From: Rhynchopus sp. YZ270_cl-10
Taxonomy: Eukaryota; Euglenozoa; Diplonemea; Diplonemida; Diplonemidae
DNA length: 64,000 bases
Reading direction: 5' to 3'
Assembly: GCA_964035575.1 (NCBI GenBank)
Contig: OZ037847.1
Span: forward strand, 1,014,001 to 1,078,000
Below, in pieces: positions 12,278 through 23,100 of this stretch. A program made the position numbers and the translations under genes. How positions within the stretch are numbered: the stretch's first letter is position 1; each line of letters begins with the position of its first letter. The notes under the pieces are model-generated. The model was not told the DNA's origin and did not search any database. It worked only from the letters and a program-made list of their open reading frames with translations.

Positions 12278-14500
12278 ATGTTGTCTGTTCTCTGCTGTCT
12301 TGCGGTTAGTGCGACCCCCTGTTGGGAGGAGGGGAAGCTGTGGGAGGGGAAGCTCTCTGCTGGGACGTCGAACACCATACAGCTTGGTGTGGGGAATGTG
12401 CGGTTCAACTGCTTTGGGGGGAATGTGAGTTCATACTCGATGACGCCGAGGTGGGAGCTTATTTTGCATGGTGAGGGTGCGACGAACTTCACGGAGCCCG
12501 TCACCTATGTGGTGAACTCAAGCACGCCGTACGTGTCGAAGGTGTTCGACAAGAGCCTGAACTACTCATTAGAGCTGGTGTCGTACAACGCAGTGCAGGA
12601 CATCTACTTCACCTTCCACTACGATGTAGTGGTGGACCCCACGCCGTACCCCACGGAAGCGCCTGACGTCCCACAGTACGACGAAGCTGAGGCTCGTGTC
12701 GCTGCGTACTATGCTGCAGCTTCTTATGCACCGCCTGAGCAGATCCTGCTGTGGAACCTCTCGCAGACCTGTCTCAACGAAACAAAGGGCTTCAACCTCG
12801 TGAAAGGCTTCGACGGGAGCGACCACTACATCTACACCCCATACTCCTATGTAGGTGTGGACGCAGATAGGGAGTGGATCGTCATGTCTTTTACGGGGAC
12901 GAACGGAACCGCAGACAGTCTTGCCGATCTCATCCAGGTCTTCCATGGTCTTCAGTACTATGATTATGAGTGTCGTCTCAACGAGCATATATCAGGCCAC
13001 ACCCACTCCGGGTTTTGTGTGGATTACCAAGTCCTGCAGGCGTTGGACACACGTGAGACATTGATGGATCTGATGAAGGCGCACCCGACGTACCGTGTTC
13101 TCATCACCGGGCATTCGCTGGGGGGTGCGTTGGCAACGTTGTTTTTGACGGACATTGTGTCGCTCCTTCGTGTGCAGAGTCCAGGGCAAGAGAAGCGTAT
13201 CTTCTCGTACACATTTGGGACACCCAGAACGTCGGACGGAAGGCTCAGTGGGAACATGCCGCACCAGTACAGAGTGACGCACGCAGCGGATGTCATCGTG
13301 CATCTGGTGATGTGCTGTGCGTACAACGGCGACTGCATCCCCGCAACGTACTGCCCCTACCACACCCTGCAGGAGGTCTGGTACCCAGGAGACATGAAGC
13401 CCAACTCAAACTTCACGGTGTGCTCCGCAACGGATGCTGAGGACAACAGCTGCAGGTATGTTTCTTGAGGGCTTTATCCGGAGGGACATTCAGCGCCCCC
13501 CTATTTATATAAGACTCTCGGCGTTTGCACGATCACCTTCGCATTTTTTTCAAACATCCGCGAACGTGCACGGGTCATACAAAATCTCATCGTCAAAGCA
13601 AACATGCGAGCAATACCAGCAAAACTCCGCCACCCCATTCCCTAGTGTGAGGAGGGATTGTGTCCATTCCCTCTGTCGGTGCCCCTGCGCTCATTGGGTT
13701 CAGCAAACGCCCAGTGTCGTGTTGTCTTTCTTGAATCTTTAAATCATGTGACCCCTTCCCAATAGGGGAAATGACTGTGTGCCTGTTTACAGTTGCCTGC
13801 GTCCCAGAGGCGTTTTGCACTATCAACTTCACTTTTTATTAGAGTGTATTAACCCCCTCCTCCACCAACTTCATTTCCCCCACAGTGACAGCCTGAGCCT
13901 TCCTGTGTCGGTTGACGACCATACACACTACTTCGACATGAACCTCGGTTCCGTCTGGTATGTTTTTCTTTTTCAAAGCTCACTGTTTTGCTTTTGTTTA
14001 TGTCTTCAATAGCAAACTTTAACACCAAAGATGCGACTCGGGAGGGTCGACCTTTTATAGAAGAAAACTTCAAACACAACGACAACCCCCCTCATTTATT
14101 TATTAAGGTGACTAAGCACGAGAGGCTTAGGATCATCTTATAAACTTTTCTTTATTTTTACCACTTGCCTCTTTCTTTTGGGGTAAGGTTGAAACGTGAG
14201 TCGAAACTCCTTCATATGATTTTGATTCCTCGCTTTTGTGGAGAACCCTTTTTTACTTTTTTGAGTATTGATTGAGACATGAAAAATATCTCATCTCCCT
14301 TGAGCATGAATGAACACCGAGGCTCAGGTTCATCTTACAACCTTTTTTTCATCTCCTGCCATCTCTACAGCTACATCGTCAACGAAGACAAGATAAAAGA
14401 GGATGCTGAATGGCGGGCTAGTCTGACCGAGGATGAGAAGAAGGCACGCATTGACTCTCTTGTCGCTGACTACCAACAACACAAACAGGCTCCAGCATAA
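12278..14500 (+). CDS. Secreted class 3 (Rhizomucor-type) lipase, three exons
   Basis: The exons are 12278-13455, 13886-13957 and 14371-14500, with GTATG donors and CAG acceptors; the product is 459 residues. It is an alpha/beta-hydrolase expected to cleave acylglycerols or related esters outside the cell or in the endomembrane system. The N-terminus has a signal peptide (LSVLCCLAVSA). The catalytic serine is in GHSLGGA (Ser about 280). The Asp is probably in THAADVIVH (about 337) and the His in DDHTHY (about 405-407), so intron 1 separates the His from the other two. The lid region carries FTGTNGT. Several N-x-T/S sites fit secretion. The start is fixed by AG 12274-12275 only 2 nt before the ATG. 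The last exon adds a charged helical tail. Both introns hold hairpin elements. Confidence 0.92.
13511..13550 (+). repeat. A-type element in lipase intron 1 (upstream copy)
   Basis: CTCGGCGTTTGCACGATCACC is represented by its core GGCGTTTGCAC, followed by CTTCGC and a T run. It is close to the 5' end of the intron. Confidence 0.5.
13796..13840 (+). repeat. A-type element in lipase intron 1 (downstream copy)
   Basis: CCTGCGTCCCAGAGGCG is followed by TTTTGCACTATCAACTTCAC and TTTTTATT. It lies 45 nt upstream of the CCCCACAG acceptor at 13885. Confidence 0.7.
14105..14155 (+). repeat. B-type element in lipase intron 2
   Basis: A near-consensus copy: AAGGTGA, stem CTAAGC, loop ACGAGAG, stem GCTTAG, then GATCATCTTATAAACTTTTC and a T run. 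Confidence 0.85.
14301..14355 (+). repeat. B-like element at the 3' end of lipase intron 2
   Basis: The stem is GAGC/GCTC around a longer loop, followed by AGGTTCATCTTACAACC and a T run. The acceptor CTACAG follows about 20 nt later, so the element abuts the 3' splice site. Confidence 0.7.
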
Positions 14501-15070
14501 GATGCTTTCCCGTTTGTTCACAATATACCGCAGGGCACATTCATCTTCTTTCACCTCTATCCTGTGCTGTAGGTTGTATGCGAGCCATATCTGACGAAAA
14601 GAAAAATGGGGTAATTGGGGGTTGGTCGTCTTGACAGTGTGATCTACCTTTGTACGGAGTTGCAGACTGCCTATAGGTCTAAACTAATGTCTTGTGTTAT
14701 TTGTGTGTTTGGAAAGAAAAGAGATGGTAGTTGTTCTTGTTTGGTGTGCAGTTCGTGAGAACCATTTTTTGAAGTACGGCAATTGAATGCAGAGCTCTTT
14801 TGTTTTTTTTCCCTTTTCTCCGTGATGATACGACGATTGTCAATCCTAACTAATGGATGCATTTCTTTTGCCGATTCAAAATAAAATAAACGATTTTCTT
14901 TGAGTGTTTTCAGTAAGGAACTGTCTTGTATGGCAACTACACTAAACCACACAGATTATCGGGGTTTTTTTTTCAATATATCTCGAACTGAACATTTCAT
15001 GGTTCCGCCTCCCCCCATTTCCCCACAGATGTGAAGAACGCATCGTAATTTAATAGAAAAAAAACACCTT

Positions 15071-15105
15071 GGTGCAGCGTTTGTACTTTCAAGTTCTCTT
15101 TGTTT
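15071..15105 (+). repeat. A-type element (partial)
   Basis: GCAGCGTTTGTACTTTC is followed by AAGTTCTCTTTG, matching the A tail without a clear stem. Confidence 0.5.
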
Positions 15106-15199
15106 GTTTGCAAACGCTTAAGGTGTACCTATTGTGCCATATGCGAAAGAACATAACGTCATGGAAGAGCGCCTGTGGGTGCCTACACTAAATCCAACC

Positions 15200-15361
15200 G
15201 CACGACGTACCAGTTGTGGCCTTGACAGGTGATAATACGAGTAATGCCACCTGCCATATCACCTGTATATGACTAATGAAAATGTATGGGTGATATGACA
15301 GGTATATGCCAGGTGGACACCAGTCATATCATCTGTCATGGCCATGACTAGTACGTCGTGC
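15200..15361. repeat. 162-bp foldback (MITE-like) element
   Basis: The left end GCACGACGTACCAG is the inverted complement of the right end CTAGTACGTCGTGC with small differences. Pairing continues inward through GTGGCC/GGCCAT, TTGACAGGTGAT/ATCATCTGTCA and GCCACCTG/CAGGTGGAC. The whole unit is a degenerate palindrome with no coding capacity. No clear target-site duplication is visible. Confidence 0.8.
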
Positions 15362-15362
15362 A

Positions 15363-15445
15363 CCAGAACCCCCTCACCCCCTCATTTTACTACATTCGAT
15401 GATAATATCTTTGCATGATCTTGTAGCCAGAACCCCCTGACCCCC
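15363..15445. repeat. Short direct repeat pair
   Basis: CCAGAACCCCCTCACCCC at 15363 recurs as CCAGAACCCCCTGACCCC at 15427, 64 bp apart. The first copy directly abuts the foldback element. Confidence 0.6.
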
Positions 15446-15544
15446 CCCCCGCTGTTAATGAAAAAACAAACCCAAACTTAGTTGGAAAAAAAAAAGCCAA
15501 CATCAAAATCGTTTTCAAGAAGAAAAGGAGATTCAAATCCAGGT

Positions 15545-15597
15545 ATATGTGTACGAGATGCACATTCATCTGTCAATTTATTTTTCTCTTTTTTCAG
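15545..15597 (+). repeat. C-type hairpin/T-tract element
   Basis: Stem ATGTGT, loop ACGAGAT, stem GCACAT, then TCATCTGTCAATTT and a T/C-rich run ending TTTTTTCAG. Confidence 0.7.
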
Positions 15598-16182
15598 ACA
15601 TCTGTCATACGTTCATTTTCCCCCAAAAAACAAAAATTTGGAGGCTGCGTCCACATGGGACGTTTGTACTTCTTTTTTTGTTTGGGGTCTGACCAAGAGG
15701 AGCCATGCTTCAGGGCAGCTTTTCTCTTTTTTTCCACCACTCGTCCATCGAGATGTTGTACACTCTCAATTTGATTTATTTGTGTGTGTTGTTTTTGGAT
15801 GGCGTGGCATTCAAACATTTTTCAAAAAAAAAAAAAATGGAGATTTTTGCGCAGGCTTTTTTCTAAATCAGGTATTGATATTGGGGTTTTGAAAAAATAA
15901 AATATGCGCACTTTATTTCCCGGCTATAAGGTCCCACCCAGCGCACTTTTTTTACTCGGTAGAAGGTAGGTGGGTTTCTTAGGGATAAAGTGACCGAGAA
16001 AAAAAATGGTGGTCGTCATGTCCTCAAACTGTCCAAAAACAACATTTTTGAAGAAAAAAATAACACAGTTCTATTTTTCCTCCGCCTGCAGCGGGCTGCC
16101 TCCCTTCCCCTTCAAGTCCCACCTTCACCACATTCACAATCACCACTACAGACATCACAACTTGAAAATAAAATAATGCCTG

Positions 16183-16518
16183 GTACAGTACAGTACAGTA
16201 CAGTACAGTACAGTACAGTACAGTACAGTACAGTACAGTACAGTACAGTACAGTACAGTACAGTACAGTACAGTACAGTACAGTACAGTACAGTACAGTA
16301 CAGTACAGTACAGTACAGTACAGTACAGTACAGTACAGTACAGTACAGTACAGTACAGTACAGTACAGTACAGTACAGTACAGTACAGTACAGTACAGTA
16401 CAGTACAGTACAGTACAGTACAGTACAGTACAGTACAGTACAGTACAGTACAGTACAGTACAGTACAGTACAGTACAGTACAGTACAGTACAGTACAGTA
16501 CAGTACAGTACAGTACAG
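16183..16518. repeat. Pentanucleotide microsatellite, unit GTACA, about 67 copies
   Basis: An uninterrupted run of the unit GTACA (equivalently ACAGT) over 336 bp, with no visible impurity. All frames on both strands are open through it and yield a five-residue protein repeat, which should not be read as coding. Confidence 0.97.
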
Positions 16519-16602
16519 ACTACCAGAGTGGGACAAAAAAAAGCTCATCTCAAAATATGTCGATCACAAAAAATCGCAAAAAAATCACGACCTGTCGCAA
16601 AG

Positions 16603-16635
16603 AATCACAAAGAAGAAAAATGATTCTTTGTGATT
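16603..16635. repeat. 12-bp inverted repeat with 9-nt loop
   Basis: AATCACAAAGAA at 16603-16614 is the exact complement of TTCTTTGTGATT at 16624-16635. It immediately follows a stretch of ATCAC/ATCGC-rich A-runs after the microsatellite. Confidence 0.75.
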
Positions 16636-17051
16636 TTTCGTGACTGCCCAGTTCCGACCCCCCTTGTCGCCACCCCATACTCAAAAAAATGTCCATTTTT
16701 CCAAAATGACCCCACCACATGCCGGGATCGGCTCGGAAATGCGACAAAACGCACTTTCAGGGGGGGGGAACGCACTTTTTTTGGGGGGAAATGCACAGGT
16801 ATGTTGCGCACTTTTTTTACTATTGATTTTCGGTTTTTGGGAAATTTTGGACCCGATTTAGAAAAAAGCCTGATTTTTGCGCAACTCCCTAGTGCAGCAC
16901 TCCGGGGGGGTTCGATAACCTACGGAGTCCCAATTGTGCACATGAAGTAAATATGTTGCTATGCTTATTGGGTCGGGCATTTTTAACCAATTCCTTTTGG
17001 TATTCTCGATTTTTTTTTTTTGGCTGCACGGTACTTATTTTTAGGTGCTTT

Positions 17052-17100
17052 GTATGTGCACATGAGGCACATCCATCTTTCAAGTTTTTTCTTCTTCTTT
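17052..17100 (+). repeat. C-type element
   Basis: Stem ATGTGC, loop ACATGAG, stem GCACAT, then CCATCTTTCAAG and a T/C-rich run. The full 6-bp stem is intact. Confidence 0.8.
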
Positions 17101-17231
17101 ATCTTATGATGAAGGGCTCTTTTGTTCATAAGCTGTACAACCCATTCAATTCTATAAGGCAACCCCCCCCCAAAAAAAAAATACTGGTACCACGACGATC
17201 GCTTGGGAAGTCTCCTCTCGCCTTTTTTTCC

Positions 17232-17273
17232 CATTGTGCATGAGAGAGGTCCATCTTTCAAGTTCTCTTTTTT
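17232..17273 (+). repeat. C-type element (divergent stem)
   Basis: TTGTGCATGAGAGAGG is followed by TCCATCTTTCAAGTTCTC and a T run ending in TAG. The tail is close to consensus but the stem is degraded. Confidence 0.6.
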
Positions 17274-17729
17274 TAGAGTTGGGGCAAAAGAGGGTTTTCG
17301 ATTTGCTTCACAACCCCCCTCTGCCTCACTCCTTTGTATAAAGTGTGATGCCTGTTCGCCCCTCCACAGATGCCAACACAATGCACAAAAATTCTATCCT
17401 TTTTTTGATACTTTTTTCGCTACAAAAGCCAACCCCCCTGAGTTGGATCCGTGATTACCAACCCTTCTTTCCGGGTGTTGCAACCATTCTTACCTGCAAC
17501 ATTCTCTTCGCCAAATTTAACAACAAAGACCCCCACATGGCCCCCCCTTTTTTTTCCAACCATCCTCAAAAGCACTTCAGCGACCGAAACGACCAGCGGA
17601 GCCTGACAGAACGGTGCTCCATTTCCCTAAGAGGTTCTCTCTTTTGTTTGTACATGCTGTTCTTCCCCAACTTCCCTCAACCTCTCTCAACGATATTTCT
17701 AGGTGGCCGTGGGGCGCATCTCACCAGAG

Positions 17730-20033
17730 ATGAACGTCCCTGTGCGGCGTCTTGCTGTGCAATGGTCTTACACGCGGTGCTTCTCTTCGCAGCAGCATCA
17801 TGCAAACCAATGGGGTGGTGATGTGGCACCACCGCCTTCTAGTCACTTCTCGGATGAAGAGAGTGCGGCATATTTAGCGCGCGTTTTGGGCAGCGAGGAG
17901 AGTGCACGAAGGCTGCGTAAAGACTACGTTGCCTCGAAACGGAAGTTCCTCAATCTTCTTTCCTCTGTCGGAAAGCTGCGTGCTGCCCACAGCGCTGTCG
18001 GCCCGCTATCCTATGAGTACCTTCTCAGCATGGCAGCCGCCCTCAAGCTTGTAGAGTACGGGTCGCAACTCATAGCGGAGATGCATGAACGTAATGTCGA
18101 GATGACACCCGAATCACTGTCATATGTGTTGTATGTTATGGTAGTAGCCGGAAAGGACCCCACACCACTGTACTCCACGTTGCGAGGTAACGGTCAATAC
18201 CCCACCGGAGTCGGCCAGAGAGCAATGCTCGCGTACTGGGAGAAGACCTGCAACTTCGAGGCAGCAAAGGAGCTGATGGACGCACTCATCGCTGAGAACG
18301 CTGCTTCGAGCTTCACGTGCTGTGTGTACCTCCGTTGTTGCAGGTCTGTCGCGCATGCGTGCAGCCTTATCCCTACCCTTCCTTTCGACGTTGCAGACAA
18401 AAAGGGAGGACAAGTGGAATTTGCGCTTCTCTATCTGTGCGACAGAGATCGGGATGCAGCGCGTGCGCAACGCATTCTCTCTGCAATGCACAGGCCGGTG
18501 GCGAAGCACTTCAACCTCGTTGCGTTGATCTATTTGAAGCAGAAAAACTGGAGACGAGTGTTGCGGACGTTGAACCTCATGAAAAAGAGGAAAGTCGAGA
18601 TGGATGTGCGTACCATCTCTGTGTGCTATTCGGGGATGAGTCTGGATCTTACGCACCTCATGAAGTTGGATGATCCTTCGCGCACAGAGCAAAGGATCAT
18701 CCGTCTTAAGAAAGAGGCGGCTGAATTGTACCGGCACAGCCTGATGACAGATACCTTCCGACATTCACAGTATCTTTACGGGGGTTACATCGAGTTTTGC
18801 AGTGTTTTCGGTAATCTATCCATAGCCGAAGAGGTGCGCGCAGAGCAAAAGAGAAACGGTGTGAAGGAAACCTCACGGTTCCTTGAGTTGTATGCTGCGT
18901 GCGAAGCCACACACCGCAGGACACAGACACCACCGCCTTCTAGTCACTTCTCGGATGAAGAGAGTGCGGCATATTTGGCGCGCGTTTTGGGCAGCGAGGA
19001 GAGCGCACGAAGGCTGCGTAAAGACTACGTTGCCTCGAAACAGAAGTTCCTCAATCTTCTTTCCTCTGTCGGAAAGCTGCGTGCTGCCCACAGCGCTGTC
19101 GGCCCGCTATCCTATGAATACCTTCTCAGCCTGGCAGCTGCCCTCAAGCTTGTAGAGTATGGATTGCAACTCATAGCGGAGATGCACGAACAGAGTGTAG
19201 AGATGACACCTGAATCTCTGTCATATGAGTTGTATTTGATGGTAGTAGCCGGAAAGGACCCCACACCACTGTACTCCACGTTGCGAGGTAACGGTCAATA
19301 CCCCACCGGAGTCGGCCAGAGAGCAATGCTCGCGTACTGGGAGAAGACCCGCAACTTTGACGCAGCAAAGGAGCTGATGGACGCACTCATCGCTGAGAAC
19401 GCTGCTTCGAGCTTCACGTGCTGTGTGTACCTCCGTTGTTGCAGGTCTGTCGCGCATGCGCGCAGCCTTATCCCTACCCTTCCTTTCGACGTTGCAGACA
19501 ATAAGGGAGGACAAGTGGAATTTGCGCTTCTCTATCTGTGCGGCAGATACCAGAGTGCAGCGCGTGCGCAACGCATTCTCTATGCAATGCACAAGCCGGT
19601 GGCGAAGCACTTCAACCTCGTTGCGTTGATCTATTTGAAGCAGAAAAACTGGAAACGAGTGTTGCGGACGTTGAACCTCATGAAAAAGAGGAAAGTCGAG
19701 ATGGATGTGCGTACCATCTCTGTGTGCTATTCGGGGATGAGTCTGAAGCTTGCGCACTTCATGAAGTTGGATGATCCTTCGCGCCGCACAGAGCAAAGGA
19801 TCAGTCATCTTAAGAAAGAAGCAGCTGAATTGTACCGGCACAGCCTGATGACAGATACCTTCAGACATTCGCAGTATCTTTACGAAGGCTACATCGAGTA
19901 TTGCAGTGTTTCCGGTAATCTATCCATAGCCGAAGAGGTGCGCGCAGAGCAAAAGAGAAACGGTGTGAAGGAAACCTCACGGTTCCTTGAGTTGTATGCT
20001 GCGTGCGAAGCCACACACAAGAACCTGCACTGA
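17730..20033 (+). CDS. PPR-like helical-repeat protein made of two tandem 367-residue units
   Basis: An intronless frame of 767 residues. The N-terminus is basic and free of acidic residues for about 30 residues (NVPVRRLAVQWSYTRCF), which fits a mitochondrial presequence. The rest is two copies of one unit (residues about 33-399 and 400-764) built of helix pairs such as GQRAMLAYWEKTCNFEAA, HFNLVALIYLKQKNW and RVLRTLNLMKKRKVEMDVRT. Spacing and pattern resemble pentatricopeptide repeats, which bind organellar RNA; the assignment to PPR is by pattern, and the RNA target is unknown. The units are almost identical in DNA, so the duplication is recent. The start is the first ATG after AG 17726-17727. 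An in-frame GTG at 17703 lies after another AG and is not needed. Confidence 0.75.
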   Translation: MNVPVRRLAVQWSYTRCFSSQQHHANQWGGDVAPPPSSHFSDEESAAYLARVLGSEESARRLRKDYVASKRKFLNLLSSVGKLRAAHSAVGPLSYEYLLSMAAALKLVEYGSQLIAEMHERNVEMTPESLSYVLYVMVVAGKDPTPLYSTLRGNGQYPTGVGQRAMLAYWEKTCNFEAAKELMDALIAENAASSFTCCVYLRCCRSVAHACSLIPTLPFDVADKKGGQVEFALLYLCDRDRDAARAQRILSAMHRPVAKHFNLVALIYLKQKNWRRVLRTLNLMKKRKVEMDVRTISVCYSGMSLDLTHLMKLDDPSRTEQRIIRLKKEAAELYRHSLMTDTFRHSQYLYGGYIEFCSVFGNLSIAEEVRAEQKRNGVKETSRFLELYAACEATHRRTQTPPPSSHFSDEESAAYLARVLGSEESARRLRKDYVASKQKFLNLLSSVGKLRAAHSAVGPLSYEYLLSLAAALKLVEYGLQLIAEMHEQSVEMTPESLSYELYLMVVAGKDPTPLYSTLRGNGQYPTGVGQRAMLAYWEKTRNFDAAKELMDALIAENAASSFTCCVYLRCCRSVAHARSLIPTLPFDVADNKGGQVEFALLYLCGRYQSAARAQRILYAMHKPVAKHFNLVALIYLKQKNWKRVLRTLNLMKKRKVEMDVRTISVCYSGMSLKLAHFMKLDDPSRRTEQRISHLKKEAAELYRHSLMTDTFRHSQYLYEGYIEYCSVSGNLSIAEEVRAEQKRNGVKETSRFLELYAACEATHKNLH
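17827..20020 (+). repeat. Intragenic tandem duplication, two units of 1,101 bp
   Basis: Unit 1 (17827-18927) and unit 2 (18928-about 20020) both open with CACCACCGCCTTCTAGTCAC and stay aligned with only scattered substitutions plus one 3-nt difference (an extra Arg in unit 2 near 19783). The unit length is a multiple of three, so the frame is kept. Confidence 0.95.
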
Positions 20034-20101
20034 TGTGTACAACAAAGCACCCCACCCACCCCTTCTACGCACCTATGCAACACACTACCACCCCACCCTA
20101 C

Positions 20102-20103
20102 AG
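20102..20103 (+). promoter_or_regulatory. Probable trans-splice acceptor AG
   Basis: CACCCCACCCTACAG precedes AAGGAACCTTTAACTATG, 15 nt before the start codon. The upstream stop at 20033 leaves under 90 nt of spacer, which fits processing of one long precursor RNA. Confidence 0.6.
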
Positions 20104-20118
20104 AAGGAACCTTTAACT

Positions 20119-23100
20119 ATGTGCCGCAGAGGCCCGCAAGGCGGGCCAGGTTTTGTACTGTACACCTTTATTCTGATTGCAACTGCGTCTGTGGAGGGGC
20201 ATGTGGGCAGCAGTGTTGTGGTCACCGAGCGAGACGCAAGCAGCGCAGCTGAGACGTACGAGGCGCCTGTGTGGCTGACTGTTGGGCGGCAGTACGCGCC
20301 TTCTGCGGGGGGTGCTTTGTTGGAGACTGTGTTCAAGAATGTTTATGAGCGTGACGCAGGCGGGCCGCTGCTTGAGTACGACTTTGAATCCTTCGACTGG
20401 GGACAGGGCAGGCAGGTGGACGGCAGCATGGAGTTCCGCCTGGTGTACCCACTGGACCCCTCCGTCCCCACACTGCGGTGGCGGCAGCAGTCCCTCCCTA
20501 CATACGACGGCGCGGTGCTTGGCTTCGACCCCCTCGACGTGCCTGAACAGGACACCACGTCGCTGACGTACTTCTCCGGTCTGCGCCGTGCCTCCTACAC
20601 CGCAGGGTCAGGCAGCACCAACACATGGGCCATGCTCGACGGCTGTGCCTCCTTATGCGGCTTCCCTTCGTTTGGGGTCACCACGACGTCTGACAATGGC
20701 CTCCTTCCTGGGCCCTGTGGTGTCAACGACACTGCCCTCTGGGAGGGTGAGCGGACAGCGCCCAGTGGCTGCTACAACGTCAAGGCTGTGGAGCTGCAGA
20801 TGCGGCAGTGGAGCCTCCGCCGCAGTCCTTCTGAGGTGGAGACACGCATCCACCCACAGGCGTCGTGCAGGCTGGGCGATTGGTTGTACACTTCGACCTC
20901 TCGTGGGCTTGCACGCAGCCGCATATGGTCCACAGTGCGTGCACAGGAGATGTCCCTACTCGGAGATGCCTGCGACGTGGCCGGTGCCTCAGTGCATGTG
21001 TCCTGCCGCACAGGTGACACAACAGGTCTGCTCTACGACCCAACCCTGTCCAGTATCTGTGTCGTCGACGCAGACGGCATCGAGGCATTCAACACAAGCG
21101 TGCCGCTGTCCAAAGGCGTCTATGTAGACCACGTACACTTCCCCACAGGCACAGCAGACTTCACCCTCGCGCTCTGGGCGAAGTACACTGGATACGCGTC
21201 GTCAGGGGTCGAAGATCTCTTAATGATGAACGGCGTAGTGCTCCGTGTGCTTGCCGACACAGACCCATCTGTGCTGTGTGGCTTAGGCGACGCGACAACG
21301 GTTCTCAACGCGACAACGACTTACAACACCACATGGGCGGCGCTGGGTCAGCTGCACCACTACGCTTGCGTCCGGTCTGAATATGGGACAAAGCTTTCTC
21401 TGTACGTTGACGGGGCGCCTGTGGATGTGCAGTACACGGAGCTGCCTTATTCACTTCCATCGAGTACGACGGTGGGCTCGTCGGGTGGTGTTGCGTCGTC
21501 TGCAGGTGGTGCCACTGCTGCGTTCCTGATGGATGACCTGCGTGTGTACAAGCGCGCGCTGCGTGGTGTTGAGGTGGCTTCGCTTGCTGCCAGTGAGTGC
21601 AACGGGCCTGCTGCAGCTGTTCTGTGCGACGCTGCCGACGGTGTTGTCTACTTTGGTTCGTCCGACACATCGCAGCAGGGCACCTGCCGTGTGCGTGCCT
21701 TCAATGTGCGGACCGAAGCTATCGAAGGTGTGCGGCGCTCCTGCCCAGCCCTAGGCAGCGCCTCGCAGCAGGAGCTGCACTCCTTCCGCCAGATCACAGG
21801 CATATCAAAGAGCGGACGCGACCTCGTAGTGACAGGGAGTGCCTCCCATGCAGTGGCGTTGGTGCCCATAGATGATGATATGTCTGCCACGTTCCTGTTT
21901 GCATCGGCCTCCAAGGAGCAGTACCAGCCAGGCCTCCTGCTTGCTGTGTCCTGTTCAGATGTGCGGGGCAATGTGTACCACATCAACGGACACACGAAAG
22001 TGGTCTCTGTCCTGCGCAACCGCTACAGCAGCTCGGCCGGCTTCGAGCCTCTGTTTAGCACCCTGGACGTAGACGAGGTGGCCGGCCCGGTCAGCAGCTG
22101 CACAGGGACTCTTGGGTCGCTGTTCCTCTCGGACCGTTGGGGTGTGGTGCAGGTGGATTTGTCCTCACTGCGGGGATCGCGTGTTGTGGGGTTCTCAGGG
22201 GGGGTGGGGACGGGGTTCTTGGGTGCTGTGCACGACGGGACGGACCCTCGAATGATTCCCTTTGGGCCATGCGTCTCTGTGACGATGAGTGCGGGGACAC
22301 TGCACGCTGTGGCGGATGCGGGCACGGTGCTGCAGGTGCGTGATCTGTTGCACGACACGGCACCGGTGTTCTCGCTTCTCTATGGGCAGCCAGGTGAGGA
22401 GGAGGTACCGGCAGTGCACAGCAGTGCCAGCGTTGACTACACAGCGATGATCACGAACGTGCAGACGGTGGACGAGCACGTTGTGTCCGTTGTTGAGAGC
22501 GACGATCCGCGGACGTGCGCGCTACTGTGCAACGGCGCATCTGTGTGCGAAGGGTTTGTGTGGTACTCCGCACGCGCACGATGCGAGCTGGTCGCGACCA
22601 CTGCATTTGTGGTGATGCCCCATGGGACTGGTGTGTACTACAAACGACCCTCTGACGCGAGAGCAGCGTCGAGCATCACCTTTGCGTCGCATGCACGCCT
22701 TGCCTCTGCCACAGCGGCAGGCGCACTCGATGTCGTCCCACACTCTATGTGCGAGCTGGAGGGCGCGCTGTACATCCTGGGTGGCCACCGCCTGCTTCGG
22801 GTGAACATCAGCAGTGGTGGGGTTGAACACATTGCAGGGAACGGTCTGTCCTCTGATGCCGCATCTGCCGACGTCACGCCTGCCTCACCCGCAACACAAC
22901 TCACAGACGGGGCGTTGCTGTGCACTGCCCCGGACACGGTCCTCCTTGCACAGATGCGGCACAGCTGTGTCCGCAGCCTGAACACCACGACCATGGGGCT
23001 GACCACTGTTGTCGGATCCTGCGGCACCATCGGCAACACGACCACCTCCAGCCTTGAGTGGATCTCCTCCACCACACCGCTGGGTGTCCCCACTGGCCTG

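Larger units (their letters stand above)
14501..17729. other. Repeat-rich spacer between lipase and PPR-like genes
   Basis: No convincing gene. It holds a foldback element, a pentanucleotide array, several A- and C-type hairpin elements and a 12-bp stem near 16603. The long open frames over 16183-16518 on both strands are products of the simple repeat. The last 150 nt are C/T-rich and lead to acceptors at 17701-17702 and 17726-17727. Confidence 0.65.

Noticed and set aside
14105-14155. B/C hairpin + T run as Pol III or intrinsic terminators, or histone-type 3' stem-loops
   Set aside because: The conserved 20-nt tail between stem and T run, the presence inside introns and the lack of the histone stem consensus do not fit these classes. 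A Pol III link is kept only for the extended A copies.
15990-16643. Open frames of 217 (+) and 174 (-) codons across 16024-16643
   Set aside because: They consist mainly of translation of the GTACA microsatellite, which lacks stops in every frame on both strands.
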